From positions 1 to 64,000 of the forward strand of contig JADCLS010000005.1 in the NCBI GenBank assembly GCA_026702845.1: a DNA stretch of 64,000 nucleotides. Direction: 5' to 3'. Every line of letters starts with the position of its first letter. Within the stretch, counting starts at the first letter, position 1. Position numbers and translations under genes: made by a program. The DNA is from Candidatus Heimdallarchaeota archaeon. Its GTDB lineage: Archaea; Asgardarchaeota; Heimdallarchaeia; Heimdallarchaeales; Kariarchaeaceae. The notes under the pieces are model-generated. The model did no database searches and had not been told where the DNA came from. It saw nothing but the letters and a program-made list of their open reading frames with translations. Shown here in pieces: positions 54,543 through 63,384 of the stretch.

Positions 54543-55458
54543 CTATTTCGGGATAACAAATGTTGACCAGGTTCAACCAAGATTCTTTTAATCAAATTAT
54601 TATATGTGTTAAATAGAATTTACTTATTTATTATAATTGTATAATTGATATATTAGTATAACTACAATATTGATAGTATATGATAGTTATGACGATTTAA
54701 ATATTATTTTTATATATGTATTAGACAAACTCCATACTATATAAGATAATTATTATCAAATTGTGATCTAATCTGTTATGTATTATTATTGCTTAAGTGA
54801 TCAATTAATAGGCGATTTTTATGAATACATATTTGTCTTTTAAAATATCATAGGAGTAAATTAGGTATTTTAATTCACTCAATTTTGATATACTTTTTTA
54901 GCTGATTTTTTAATATTTTGAAAAATAATGTCATTATTTTGAGTTTGATTCAGATGAAATTCATATGTTTTTTACTACCTTGGTGGTAACAGATGGAATA
55001 ATTCATAGAATAGCTACATAGTAAATATTTATCTTTCAAATAGTTTATTCTGAAAATATTTGGAATATCAAATTATAATAATTTAGAGCGATTTTAATGG
55101 GTTATAATATTTAATATATTTTATTTGTTATAATAAATAATATCTTAACTTATACTAGTTTTTAAACAGTAATTTCTACTTGAAAATAATAAATTGAAAT
55201 TATAAAATATTGTGTATATAGCCTGATAATAAGATGATCTATTGTTATTTATTTACATCGAATTTTTCATATCTCAATATATTTCTATATATATTTAGAT
55301 TATTGTATTTAGTTTTAAATGATATATTCAATAATTCCATATATTTATACTATTTTGCAGAAATTGATTATGTTCTTATTTTCAAGTAAGATATATTATA
55401 TAATTAAATAATTAATATAATTATTTTTTATTGATATAATGTTACGTTTATATGACTA

Positions 55459-55483
55459 TTGCACTTATAAAGGGATAGTGCAA
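55459..55483 (+). promoter_or_regulatory. TATA box framed by an inverted repeat
   Basis: TTGCACT (55459-55465) and AGTGCAA (55477-55483) flank TATAAAGGGAT. If a promoter, transcription would begin near 55495. Downstream is only a 21-codon frame (55506-55571), so the product may be a small RNA. A factor binding the repeat would cover the TATA box. Confidence 0.45.
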
Positions 55484-55740
55484 AAGTACAGTGTGTATCT
55501 GTGTTATGCGTATGCTAACTATATTCGTAATAAGTGTGCAAATCTCAAATGGCAATATTTTTCATTTTTAGACTTGTTTACACTATCGATTTTGTACATA
55601 TGAATATTAAAGATACATATGTCGTTTTGGATTCAAAAATTCAAGAAATATACTATTAAATTTGGTAGTAAATTGGAAATACCATCTCATAATGTTTGTC
55701 AAAAATAATTATCTCTGTCGAGATGCTGTACATATGCAAA

Positions 55741-57249
55741 TTATTGAGTGTCTAAAAATGCTGAGAGTAGGGTGATTGGGGGGGCACCAAAGCTCAGGAT
55801 ATTTTGATGAATCTGTTTGAGGGCTAGGGATGATCGGCCAAGTTTCTCAACTAATTCTTTGATTTGATATCTTCCCAGGGTATATGCAAGTGCGATGGGA
55901 TCTAACGATATCCGATCCACCTCATCCTCAGCCATGTCTCTATCAAGTAATCCGATATCCTCGAAACCAGTTATTGCCTCTTCTCGAGATATATTCGTAC
56001 TATGAAGGAGTATGCTGTATTTCAGTCGAAGATTACGAAGTAATGCTGCATGGTGGTATGTTCTTGTAATGTTCTCATCTCCATACCCAAGTGATATCAT
56101 AAGTTCCTCTGCATAATGTGCCCATCCCTCCACAAAACAGTGAGAGTGGGAGAGTAATGCTAATCGATCATCTGCTTTACGATGATAGAGGGCCTGAACC
56201 AAGTGTCCGGGATATATTTCATGAATGCAGATCATATGCAGCATGAGTTGTTGATATCCATGATTTTTCATCGGTGTTACCCAGAGATAGTTTTTCATCT
56301 CCTCTTCGAAGGGTCCTGGTGCAGAGAGGGCAGCTATTCCTCTTTTTCTAGCATATTTTGGAGTATAGATAACCTCACATTGATGTGATGGGATCTCAAT
56401 CACATCGTTCTTCTGAATAAAACCTAGTGTCTGAATCAAGATAGATGATGCAAGATTTAGTGGATCCGAATCATGATTGGCTTGATCGATCATACTTAAG
56501 TCCAGTTGATGTTGATGAAGAATAATTTCCTTCTCCACTTTTTGTAGTAATGCATCGATATCCAGTGTAAGTGCCTCTTGTACCCTGATATATTCCAGGA
56601 AATTATCTTTCCCCAAAGCATATTGTTGATGAGCATGTACCAGGTAATGATTTTCTAATCGTTCAATCATAAATTTTATGGCTCTCAATGCTTCAATATT
56701 GACATCCGACCATGCAAATAACAATTCCTCATCATCCACCATACTTGCCAGACCCAGCAGCTGATTATCAAAAAAATCATAGATATATTGTAGCAGTTCA
56801 AGAGCACGAGATACTTCCAATGCATATAGTTCATCATCAAGCATTTTATCCATCTGATTTAGATACTTGGGGATTTGTCTCTCAATACTAATTATTTTGT
56901 GTAGACGATTCTCCAGACTATCATCGGATTTGGCTATAAAACTATTTTCGATGGTATTCAGGGCTTCTACCCAGAAAAGTGGTGATTGATGTGGTAAACG
57001 CAGCACTGTGAGATCAAATCTCTCTGCCTGTAATTTATACTCTAATACCTGTTTGATAAGGATCTCGAGGCCTGTAACCGTGATAATTTTTAGGTATACA
57101 AGATCCTGATCAATCTCTGTCACTCGTTGTGCAATACTAGTCATATCATGTATCGGTAAGATTCCATCAAAAGCATGTAGGCCAAGAAGCTGACACTTGA
57201 CTGGATTGGCATTTTTCCACCGATTGATGACTGCGTCCACACCATACAA
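55741..57249 (-). CDS. DUF885-family putative metallopeptidase
   Basis: A 502-residue soluble protein of the DUF885 family. Seen: MICIHEIYPGHLVQAL (the HE-x3-GH zinc motif), then CFVEGWAHYAEELM (EGWAxYxE, third ligand) and a C-terminal DPIALAYTLGRYQIKEL (the AxxYxxGxxxI pattern). Members are gluzincin-like predicted peptidases. No signal peptide is seen. Starts available are TTG 57249 and GTG 57240; no ATG is in frame. It points toward the AT-rich region, convergent with the NSUN-like gene. Confidence 0.9.
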   Translation of the reverse strand: MYGVDAVINRWKNANPVKCQLLGLHAFDGILPIHDMTSIAQRVTEIDQDLVYLKIITVTGLEILIKQVLEYKLQAERFDLTVLRLPHQSPLFWVEALNTIENSFIAKSDDSLENRLHKIISIERQIPKYLNQMDKMLDDELYALEVSRALELLQYIYDFFDNQLLGLASMVDDEELLFAWSDVNIEALRAIKFMIERLENHYLVHAHQQYALGKDNFLEYIRVQEALTLDIDALLQKVEKEIILHQHQLDLSMIDQANHDSDPLNLASSILIQTLGFIQKNDVIEIPSHQCEVIYTPKYARKRGIAALSAPGPFEEEMKNYLWVTPMKNHGYQQLMLHMICIHEIYPGHLVQALYHRKADDRLALLSHSHCFVEGWAHYAEELMISLGYGDENITRTYHHAALLRNLRLKYSILLHSTNISREEAITGFEDIGLLDRDMAEDEVDRISLDPIALAYTLGRYQIKELVEKLGRSSLALKQIHQNILSFGAPPITLLSAFLDTQ

Positions 57250-57297
57250 AGATCTTCATGATTTATTAATATTTACAGGATTGAATATGAAAATATA

Positions 57298-57411
57298 GGT
57301 TTTAAGAGTGTGTGCCCTTAAAACCCGCGATATTCAGGGGAAAGCTTTTGGCCCCTAACAACCAAAATGGTTGCAAGTATACAGTACCCATACGAGTATT
57401 TAACCATTTTG
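57298..57411. ncRNA. Candidate structured RNA: three stem-loops in series
   Basis: Three strong inverted repeats follow each other in about 114 bp: GGTTTTAAG/CTTAAAACC (57298-57306 with 57317-57325, 10-nt loop), AGGGG/CCCCT (57336-57340 with 57352-57356), and CAAAATGGTT/AACCATTTTG (57363-57372 with 57402-57411). No open frame covers them. They lie between the divided starts and ends of the DUF885 and Xer genes, so a leader of the DUF885 gene, a bidirectional terminator or a free RNA are possible. Strand undecided. Confidence 0.45.
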
Positions 57412-57670
57412 TAAGGGTTCAAAATTTGCGATACTTGGAAGCTGTGTGTGCAAAAATTACTATAAGTTTAGTAAGTAAACAATAATTTCCCGTAATTAGC
57501 TCTCATAGAGTTGTTTTTGATTCCTGTTGGTGCGAATCTGTGAATGAGGACTTCAAATATGCTCCAGATTCATTTTTAACTTGAGAATCTCATAAATAAT
57601 CAATAGTTGACTTGATCAAATTAAAAAAAAATAGATTAACTACTATCTTGAAAATATTATCAATTATAGC

Positions 57671-58609
57671 TCATCGCAGGGGCAGTGAATTATCAAATTC
57701 CTTCTTCATGAAATCATCGGAGATATTGGCATAGATCTGTGTAGTATCCAGACTGGCATGGCCTAGTAATTTTTGTACCACTCTGATATTGGTGTTGTTC
57801 ATCACCAGATGTGAGGCAAAGGAATGTCTCAGCATGTGAGGGGTGGTGTGCTTGACACCTATATCCTTGGAAAGCTCAGAGATAAAGTGTTGAATGGTTC
57901 TATTGGCTATACGCTTACCACGATTGCTGAGGAATACTGCCTTCTCTGAATCTGGGCCCAGAGGTTTTTTACTGGCAGCTTTGGCAAGTGTCTCCTCTCT
58001 GGCTGTGGCGATATAATTGGCAAGTACTTCAGTTGCTCGTTCTGATAGTAATACGATACGATCCTTGTTACCCTTACCGGATCTGATGACAATATTTCTC
58101 TCTTTTAGGTTGAGATCCTCGAGATTTACATTTCGAAGCTCATTAACTCGCATTCCTGTACTGTACAATACCTCCAGGATGACTCGATGGGTGGGATTCT
58201 TCGTATTCTGGAATAATCTCTGAATATGGTCTACCTCTAGGAACTTTGGCATGGATGAGGGACGCTTGGGATACTTGAGATCTTTGGCAGGATCATTTTC
58301 CACCATCTCATTATCGCTCATGTATCTATAGAATGCCTTTATAGAGCATACTCTTCGGTGAATCGACGCAGTCTTATTGGATCTACCATTATACAGGTGA
58401 GAAAGAAAAGATCGCAGATGAATGATCTTGAGTTCACTCCAATCAAAATTGTTGGTTCCCAGGACATTATCTATGATGAATGATTTGAGAGTATACAGGT
58501 CATGTGAGTATCCCTTGATCGTATTCTCAGATGATCCTCTCTCAATAGTTAGGTAGGAAAGGAATGAATCAATGAAAAAATCCTTGTCCTCAGTTGATTT
58601 ATTGTTCAT
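57671..58609 (-). CDS. xerA: Xer-type tyrosine recombinase
   Basis: About 312 residues. An N-terminal SAM-like DNA-binding domain (FLSYLTIERGSSENTIKGYSHDL) is followed by the catalytic domain with all active-site residues: Arg in STGMRVNEL, Lys in GKGNKDR, His-x-x-Arg in HMLRHSFASHL, His in LLGHASLDTTQ, and Tyr in QIYANIS. Archaeal XerA resolves chromosome dimers at dif; an integrase role is possible but no mobile element is seen. A TATA box (58639-58646) places transcription near 58617, so ATG 58609 is the start; the ATG at 58639 lies inside that box. Confidence 0.92.
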   Translation of the reverse strand: MNNKSTEDKDFFIDSFLSYLTIERGSSENTIKGYSHDLYTLKSFIIDNVLGTNNFDWSELKIIHLRSFLSHLYNGRSNKTASIHRRVCSIKAFYRYMSDNEMVENDPAKDLKYPKRPSSMPKFLEVDHIQRLFQNTKNPTHRVILEVLYSTGMRVNELRNVNLEDLNLKERNIVIRSGKGNKDRIVLLSERATEVLANYIATAREETLAKAASKKPLGPDSEKAVFLSNRGKRIANRTIQHFISELSKDIGVKHTTPHMLRHSFASHLVMNNTNIRVVQKLLGHASLDTTQIYANISDDFMKKEFDNSLPLR

Positions 58610-58638
58610 ATTCTGCACACTATACGCAAAGTTATACA

Positions 58639-58678
58639 TTTATAAAAACATTGGAAATACGTGGGCACAATCCAATGT
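58639..58678 (-). promoter_or_regulatory. xer promoter with adjacent inverted repeat
   Basis: TTTATAAA (minus strand, 58646-58639) is followed about 26 nt later by the predicted start, just before ATG 58609. Directly upstream of the box is ACATTGGA (58648-58655) paired with TCCAATGT (58671-58678), an 8-bp perfect inverted repeat with a 15-bp spacer. It could bind a regulator or Xer itself. Confidence 0.5.
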
Positions 58679-58938
58679 ATGATCAAACAAAGCTTACTTT
58701 TCCCTAGATAAAGCTCTAGATTGCAAAATACAGCGAATTTACGGTGCAAAACACGATTTTGCGCATTAACATTATCTAGAAAATTCATCAATTAGCTGAG
58801 TAACAAATAAAATCTTGATGGTTAACTTTTTCGCGAACGCAGGAAAAAATTTTGCGTGTAATCATCTGGCTCGATTATATGCAATTTATGTAGGTTATAC
58901 TTCAAATAACCATCGAGTGATACGTTAACAGTGGCAAA
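58679..58938. other. Xer-LRR intergenic region
   Basis: No gene. It contains GCAAAA-cacga-TTTTGC near 58744-58762 and further GCAAAA/TTTTGCG copies (near 58726 and 58850), a loose repeat family that could include a dif-like site, although no 28-bp dif consensus is clear. Confidence 0.3.
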
Positions 58939-59826
58939 TTAGTCAGTATCAGTTGTATTGTCGAGATCGATAAGATCTGTGAATCTAAGCTTGGGATGGT
59001 TTATCAATACCTCTGGCAAGAATTGCAATTCATTATCCTGCATATATAGTCGAACCAATGAATCACAAAATTCTAAGAAATCAAGCTTTTTGATGCGGTT
59101 TGATGTGGCACTAATGGTATGAAGATTATTTTGCTTAGGTAATATTCTAGTTAAATTGGTAAGATTACAATTGTATAGATGAATCGTATGGATATGGGGG
59201 GAAGTGATTCGGATATGATCAATGGATTGCATGTTGCTGATATGGAGTTCTTCCAACAGGCCAAGATTTTCCACACCGCTAAGATACGCGGGGGATTGTT
59301 GGATATTCAGGCTACGTAAGAGGTTGAGCTGGCCGAGATCCAAATGCTGTACAGGTATGCCGATCAAGCTGAGTCCAAGCAATGATGCTGGTAATTGAAG
59401 TGAGGTAAGGGGGCAATCCTCAAGAAAGAGATACTGTACCTGCATTCGTTGAAGTGCAGCAGGTAGTGATTGCAGTTTTTCTGCCTTGATGTCGATTTTA
59501 TTCAGATTTCTTAGTTTGCCAATCTCTTCAGGCAGATAGTTCAGACCTGGGTGCCTAATTCTGATCTCATACAGGTCCAGATCAAATAGGCTCAATGGGA
59601 AGGTGATAAGCTCTGTATTCATTTGTCCATGAATATTCAGCATGAGTTGATTTCCTCTCAGCTGTAATGTTGATAACCATGGTGTGGGTTCCTCTCCAAG
59701 CAATCTGAGTTCAAGAAGGAATCCTCTTAGCCAGGATTCTGTGATTTTCAATCCACTCAATAGCTGTAACACCTTGGTCTTAATATGAGTGGGTAATGAA
59801 TCAAGTGCCTGTCTATCCACATGCAA
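58939..59826 (-). CDS. Leucine-rich-repeat protein
   Basis: A 295-residue protein with a helical N-terminus and about nine LRR-type strands from residue 70 onward (LNKIDIKAEKLQSLPAAL, VQYLFLEDCPLTSLQLPASL, LLRSLNIQQSPAYLSG, HTIHLYNCNLTNLTRIL, LVRLYMQDNELQFLPEVL). The repeats are short and irregular, unlike the regular 23-24-residue type at 37887-38948. Protein-binding scaffold by family; partner unknown. Start is TTG 59826 or GTG 59820. It is divergent from the alpha/beta hydrolase across the ATCGAT cluster. Confidence 0.78.
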   Translation of the reverse strand: MHVDRQALDSLPTHIKTKVLQLLSGLKITESWLRGFLLELRLLGEEPTPWLSTLQLRGNQLMLNIHGQMNTELITFPLSLFDLDLYEIRIRHPGLNYLPEEIGKLRNLNKIDIKAEKLQSLPAALQRMQVQYLFLEDCPLTSLQLPASLLGLSLIGIPVQHLDLGQLNLLRSLNIQQSPAYLSGVENLGLLEELHISNMQSIDHIRITSPHIHTIHLYNCNLTNLTRILPKQNNLHTISATSNRIKKLDFLEFCDSLVRLYMQDNELQFLPEVLINHPKLRFTDLIDLDNTTDTD

Positions 59827-59889
59827 GATATTTTGCTTCTGTATTAATATGTGGCTTTGAGTGCCTGAGTATTTGAATAACGATGGTTA

Positions 59890-60060
59890 ATCGATGATGT
59901 TATATCGATCATCGTTACAAAAAATAATCGATTTTTTCATCGTTTTCTATCGATGAATCTATCGATGATTATTGACGTATTACTATTTCAGAGTTCAATT
60001 TTATAATTTTCTCATAATACTCTACGATTTTTATCGCGATAAATGATCGATAATATCGAT
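59890..60060. repeat. Cluster of seven ATCGAT palindromes
   Basis: ATCGAT at 59890, 59904, 59927, 59949, 59961, 60046 and 60055, several extended to ATCGATGAT, inside the 271-bp space between divergent genes. AACGATG/CATCGTT pairs further frame the first two. A multi-site regulatory region or methylation-site cluster is possible. Confidence 0.6.
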
Positions 60061-60097
60061 GAGTTATTTCCAACGAACTAAGACAAGGATAGTATAA

Positions 60098-61051
60098 TTG
60101 ATCGTTGTTCAGTACAAACATTTTATTACCTCTAATGGGGCCACGGCATATTCTATGCCCTTCTCCCATCGGATACAGAGTTCTCCACAGGATCATGAAC
60201 ATTTTCATACCAAGTGGCTGACCATGAGGGATCCATCCTATCACTCATTATTCATTGTCAATGGCTGGCAGGCAGAGGCGCATTACAATCAGTGGTATGC
60301 CGATGCACTGGAGACACTCAACACCTTTGCCTTTGACTCTCGTGGACAGGGCCGATCTCCCAAATCTGGTCGACTTGATGCTGTACAGAATGCCATCGAT
60401 ACTGATGTGGTTCTGCGACAGATCATCGAAGAGCAACGTGAACTGGCCATCGATGCTGGAAAAACGATGGGAAATGTCATTGTTGAGGGTCACTGTCTTG
60501 GAACAATGACACTAGCCACTCTCTATGCAGGACGATTCCCACTGACAAAACAGATCGATGGGCTAATTCTCCTCAGTCCAGTATCCCAATTCTCCCTGCC
60601 TTTGCCCATCAAAATGACCTATTTTCTACCCTTATGGTTTGGTACATTTGCCATCCGATATATCGCACCGACAGTCATCAAATCCATTGCACCGGATGAT
60701 GAATCCGAGAGTTCAAGAGATAATGCGATGAATCGATTGCTCCGCTTGGATCATGATGCTGCACTGCGACAGGTCAAGGATATATTCTGGAAGGAGGATG
60801 TGAGCAAGTACTGGAAATATATTGATGTACCCTGTCTTATCCTTGTGGGTAAGCATGATCCATTGGTAAAATTTGAAGATTCCTTTCATCCCTACTCTCA
60901 ACTGAGGTATCCTATTTGGTTTGAACTCGAGGCACCAGATCATCTCATGCTTGAACATAATGTGGAATTATTACAGGAGATTCTTCCTGAATTCTGTGAG
61001 GATCCATGGGCTTTCTATGAGAAGTATAAGCACAGAAGACCCAAACTCTAA
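60098..61051 (+). CDS. Alpha/beta hydrolase with cysteine nucleophile
   Basis: A 317-residue alpha/beta-hydrolase fold: FDSRGQGRSPKSG (oxyanion region and strand 4), nucleophile elbow EGHCLGTMTLA with Cys133 where Ser is usual, LILVGKHDPLV (acid Asp) and EAPDHLMLEH (His). The Cys-His-Asp triad resembles dienelactone hydrolase or acyltransferase relatives. A helical cap lies between. Substrate unknown. TTG 60098 is supported by AAGGAT at 60085-60090; no nearby ATG fits the fold's N-terminus. It overlaps the convergent response regulator by 4 bp. Confidence 0.82.
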   Translation: MIVVQYKHFITSNGATAYSMPFSHRIQSSPQDHEHFHTKWLTMRDPSYHSLFIVNGWQAEAHYNQWYADALETLNTFAFDSRGQGRSPKSGRLDAVQNAIDTDVVLRQIIEEQRELAIDAGKTMGNVIVEGHCLGTMTLATLYAGRFPLTKQIDGLILLSPVSQFSLPLPIKMTYFLPLWFGTFAIRYIAPTVIKSIAPDDESESSRDNAMNRLLRLDHDAALRQVKDIFWKEDVSKYWKYIDVPCLILVGKHDPLVKFEDSFHPYSQLRYPIWFELEAPDHLMLEHNVELLQEILPEFCEDPWAFYEKYKHRRPKL

Positions 61052-61959
61052 ATCTCGAATTTCTTATTTGTTTCCTCAATCATGGGTTTTATACGTTCAA
61101 AAATAGGTTCTTCCATCTCAAAACTGTATTCCTTGAGGTTATCATCCATGGTATAAATCAATGATTGTAGATCTGATTCTAAAGATTCCTTGTGTTCCTT
61201 ATAGTTGGCTACAAACAGGGTGTATGCCTTGTTATTAATCACCATATTGGCCAGGGTGAACTGGTTGAGGTTGATCATATCCAATGAAGTCTCGGATTTG
61301 TTGAATAACTGATTACCCATCTTGTACACGGTCTCTATGAAGCCTAGAAAGAGAAAATTATCATGTATCACCATCTCCTTCTGCAAGAACTCCTGCATAA
61401 TGATGGCATCATTCTTAGTATCAATTAATGAGATACCAATAATCTGAGGATAATCCTTATTTTTCACTTTCACGCTCTCTTGAAGTAAAATATTCAGTAA
61501 TGGTGTCTGATTGCCAAATTCTCTGAGATTGATATTTGACACTGAACCTTGCTTAATAGCGTCTATGGCTTTTTGTAGTTTATGGTTAAGATCCTCCCAG
61601 TTCTTGATATTCTGCTCCACCAGACTGATCAACTCATCTTTGCTGATGGGTTTATTCATGAATGAGGAGATAGCACCTGAATTCAGGGCTTTTTTGATGA
61701 TCTGGTACTGTGTATTGCCTGTGAAAAGGATGATCTGCATCAGTGGATAACGCTCTTTTAATTCCGTTGCCATCTCTATACCAGTGATACCCTGGTTCAG
61801 CTCAAAATCAATGATGAGGATCGCTACTTGGTTATTCTCAAGATATTGCCTGGCAAATTCCACACTATCTGAAATCTGAACATTGTACTCTGATAGGATG
61901 CGACGTACCGCATGACCAATCTCAATCTCATCATCCAGAACAAATATACTGGTTCTCAC
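61048..61959 (-). CDS. Response-regulator receiver domain fused to longin-like domain (copy 1)
   Basis: A 303-residue protein. Receiver domain 1-120: DDE acidic pocket at the N-terminus, phospho-Asp in IIDFELNQG, Thr in FTGNT, Lys in MNKPIS. After a helical linker, residues about 165-285 follow a longin/roadblock pattern (IIGISLIDTKNDAIIMQEFLQ; FLFLGFIETVYKMGNQLF; FTLANMVINNKAYTLFVANY; LESDLQSLIYTM). The output domain is not DNA-binding; phosphorylation may steer a protein interaction. No histidine kinase gene is in the window. The next upstream gene is a paralogue. Confidence 0.8.
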   Translation of the reverse strand: MRTSIFVLDDEIEIGHAVRRILSEYNVQISDSVEFARQYLENNQVAILIIDFELNQGITGIEMATELKERYPLMQIILFTGNTQYQIIKKALNSGAISSFMNKPISKDELISLVEQNIKNWEDLNHKLQKAIDAIKQGSVSNINLREFGNQTPLLNILLQESVKVKNKDYPQIIGISLIDTKNDAIIMQEFLQKEMVIHDNFLFLGFIETVYKMGNQLFNKSETSLDMINLNQFTLANMVINNKAYTLFVANYKEHKESLESDLQSLIYTMDDNLKEYSFEMEEPIFERIKPMIEETNKKFEI

Positions 61960-62039
61960 AAATCCTCACAAATAGATTATGTGATTGGAGGTGAGAATCA
62001 TTATAACTTTATCGATGACCAGTATGGTTTTTCAATACT

Positions 62040-62972
62040 TTACGAGGTGGTAATGATAAAATAGGAATCGATGAGGTTATCAAGAAATTTATCCTGCAGT
62101 GCTTTGTATCGTTTTGGTTGCAGATCAAGGATATGGCTAAGGATCTTCTGATGAATAGTAGTGATCTCATCCTCAAAGTCCTCGAGTTCTGCATTTTGTA
62201 GATGAAATAGATAGGTGAACTGAAAGAGCTCGTTGAATTTGAATACAAAGTGATAATTTTGGAATTTGAAACCCAGTAATTGTTGACCCTTCATATTAAT
62301 GAATGCCTCTGATCCCAGAGTTACCAGTGCTGAGAGAAAGGATGAGAAGAGATTGGAGAAATCTCCATCTTCAAGTTGCTTCTCCTTGCTTTGTTCAAGC
62401 AAATCCTCCTTTATCCGAGAGTAGATGGGAACTGAATCATAGGCAATGAATACTCCTTGAAGCACACAATCAGCATCTCCTTTTGATTGTATCTGGGTGA
62501 GAATATCATTCATGAAATACTGAATTTTATTCAGATCCTCTGGATTCTTCAGCAGGTTGGTGATTTTAATTTTATCATGGTAGGTTGCCAGTGATCCCTC
62601 CACATGCTCAATCAATTCCTTGGTCTCCACAGGTTTATTGAGAAACTGATTGATGTTTCCCTCGTTCAGTGCTCGTTTTACCGTATCATATGCAAGATTA
62701 CCTGTTAACAGAATGATCTGAGAATAAGGATTGAATTTAATGACCTCTTGGGATAGTGATATACCATCGGTGGTCTCCTCACCCAAGTCAAAATCCAGGA
62801 TGACCACTGCATATTCTCTCTTATTGAGCAACGATCTGCATTCATCTGCAGAGTTGGCTGTGAACATACTATAGCGCTTGCTCAGCAGCCTGGAAATCGC
62901 CAGGGTAATCTCCATATTATCATCAACAACCAATACGTTGCGGTTTTGATGAAATGCCGTGATATTACTCAA
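62040..62972 (-). CDS. Response-regulator receiver domain fused to longin-like domain (copy 2)
   Basis: A 310-residue paralogue of the neighbouring gene. Receiver: VDDNMEIT, phospho-Asp in ILDFDLGEETTDG, LLTGNLAYD, and LNKPVET. The C-terminal domain repeats the same strand-helix order (CVLQGVFIAYDSVPIYSRI; NLFSSFLSALVTLGSEAF; QLLGFKFQNYHFVFKFNELFQFTYLFHL; IHQKILSHIL). The tandem arrangement suggests two outputs of one signal or a heterodimer. The start codon at 62972 is TTG; GTG alternatives are close. Confidence 0.78.
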   Translation of the reverse strand: MSNITAFHQNRNVLVVDDNMEITLAISRLLSKRYSMFTANSADECRSLLNKREYAVVILDFDLGEETTDGISLSQEVIKFNPYSQIILLTGNLAYDTVKRALNEGNINQFLNKPVETKELIEHVEGSLATYHDKIKITNLLKNPEDLNKIQYFMNDILTQIQSKGDADCVLQGVFIAYDSVPIYSRIKEDLLEQSKEKQLEDGDFSNLFSSFLSALVTLGSEAFINMKGQQLLGFKFQNYHFVFKFNELFQFTYLFHLQNAELEDFEDEITTIHQKILSHILDLQPKRYKALQDKFLDNLIDSYFIITTS

Positions 62973-63384
62973 TATTATAGCTTCGATAAATCATGATATT
63001 TAACTATCTTTCTGTTGTAAGAAATATTTGTACAAAATCATCACCGCATTGTGAAAGTAACTATAATTGATCATTTTTCACCGAAGATTGCTGATCTGCA
63101 AGAAAAGCATAGTTTTTGGGATAGATCAAAGACTAAAATTGCGCTAGTAAGAAGCAATACTAGATACAATATAGCTAAAGTATTGGTGATTTGTACGGAT
63201 TTACCCACAAAATTGATGAAAAACAGGATTTTTGGGTGGTCGCAATCCCTTACTATAAATAGGAGTATTTCTTCCGCCTTAATTGAAATTTATTCACTAT
63301 CAGAATACACACAATCTGATAGATGAATTCTATTGTAATTGGTTTTTTTTCTGATGAAAAAATCATGGTTGGTGAATATAACAA
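62973..63384 (+). promoter_or_regulatory. Intergenic region with promoter of the oxidoreductase operon
   Basis: TATAAAT (63254-63260) lies about 130 bp before the porG ATG, predicting a leader of about 100 nt. A 91-codon frame starting with GTG at 63051 is present but lacks protein-like features and crosses the promoter; I do not call it. Before porG, GGTGA at 63372-63376 is a usable SD. Confidence 0.4.

Larger units (their letters stand above)
54349..55740. other. 1.4-kb very AT-rich region between convergent genes
   Basis: No gene longer than about 20 codons is convincing. Sequence is far more AT-rich than flanking DNA. It holds clustered CATATG palindromes (54382-54542, with more at 54962, 55597, 55616 and 55731), an inverted repeat ACACTC/GAGTGT (54481-54496), a GTTGA/TCAAC hairpin near 54560, and a TATA box framed by a 7-bp inverted repeat (55459-55483). 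Convergent flanking genes mean this is not an ordinary promoter region. An origin, partition site or untranslated RNA locus are the options. Confidence 0.6.

Noticed and set aside
54382..55740. CRISPR array
   Set aside because: The repeated unit is only a 6-bp palindrome with 7-bp gaps or irregular distances; no 24-37-bp repeat with unique spacers and no cas gene.
57671..58609. Xer recombinase as evidence of an integrated mobile element
   Set aside because: No attachment-site duplication, transposase, capsid or relaxase gene is seen nearby, and tRNA-Lys is 18 kb away and intact.
63051..63326. 91-codon frame before porG
   Set aside because: It crosses the TATA box of the porG operon and has no protein-like features; it remains possible but unsupported.
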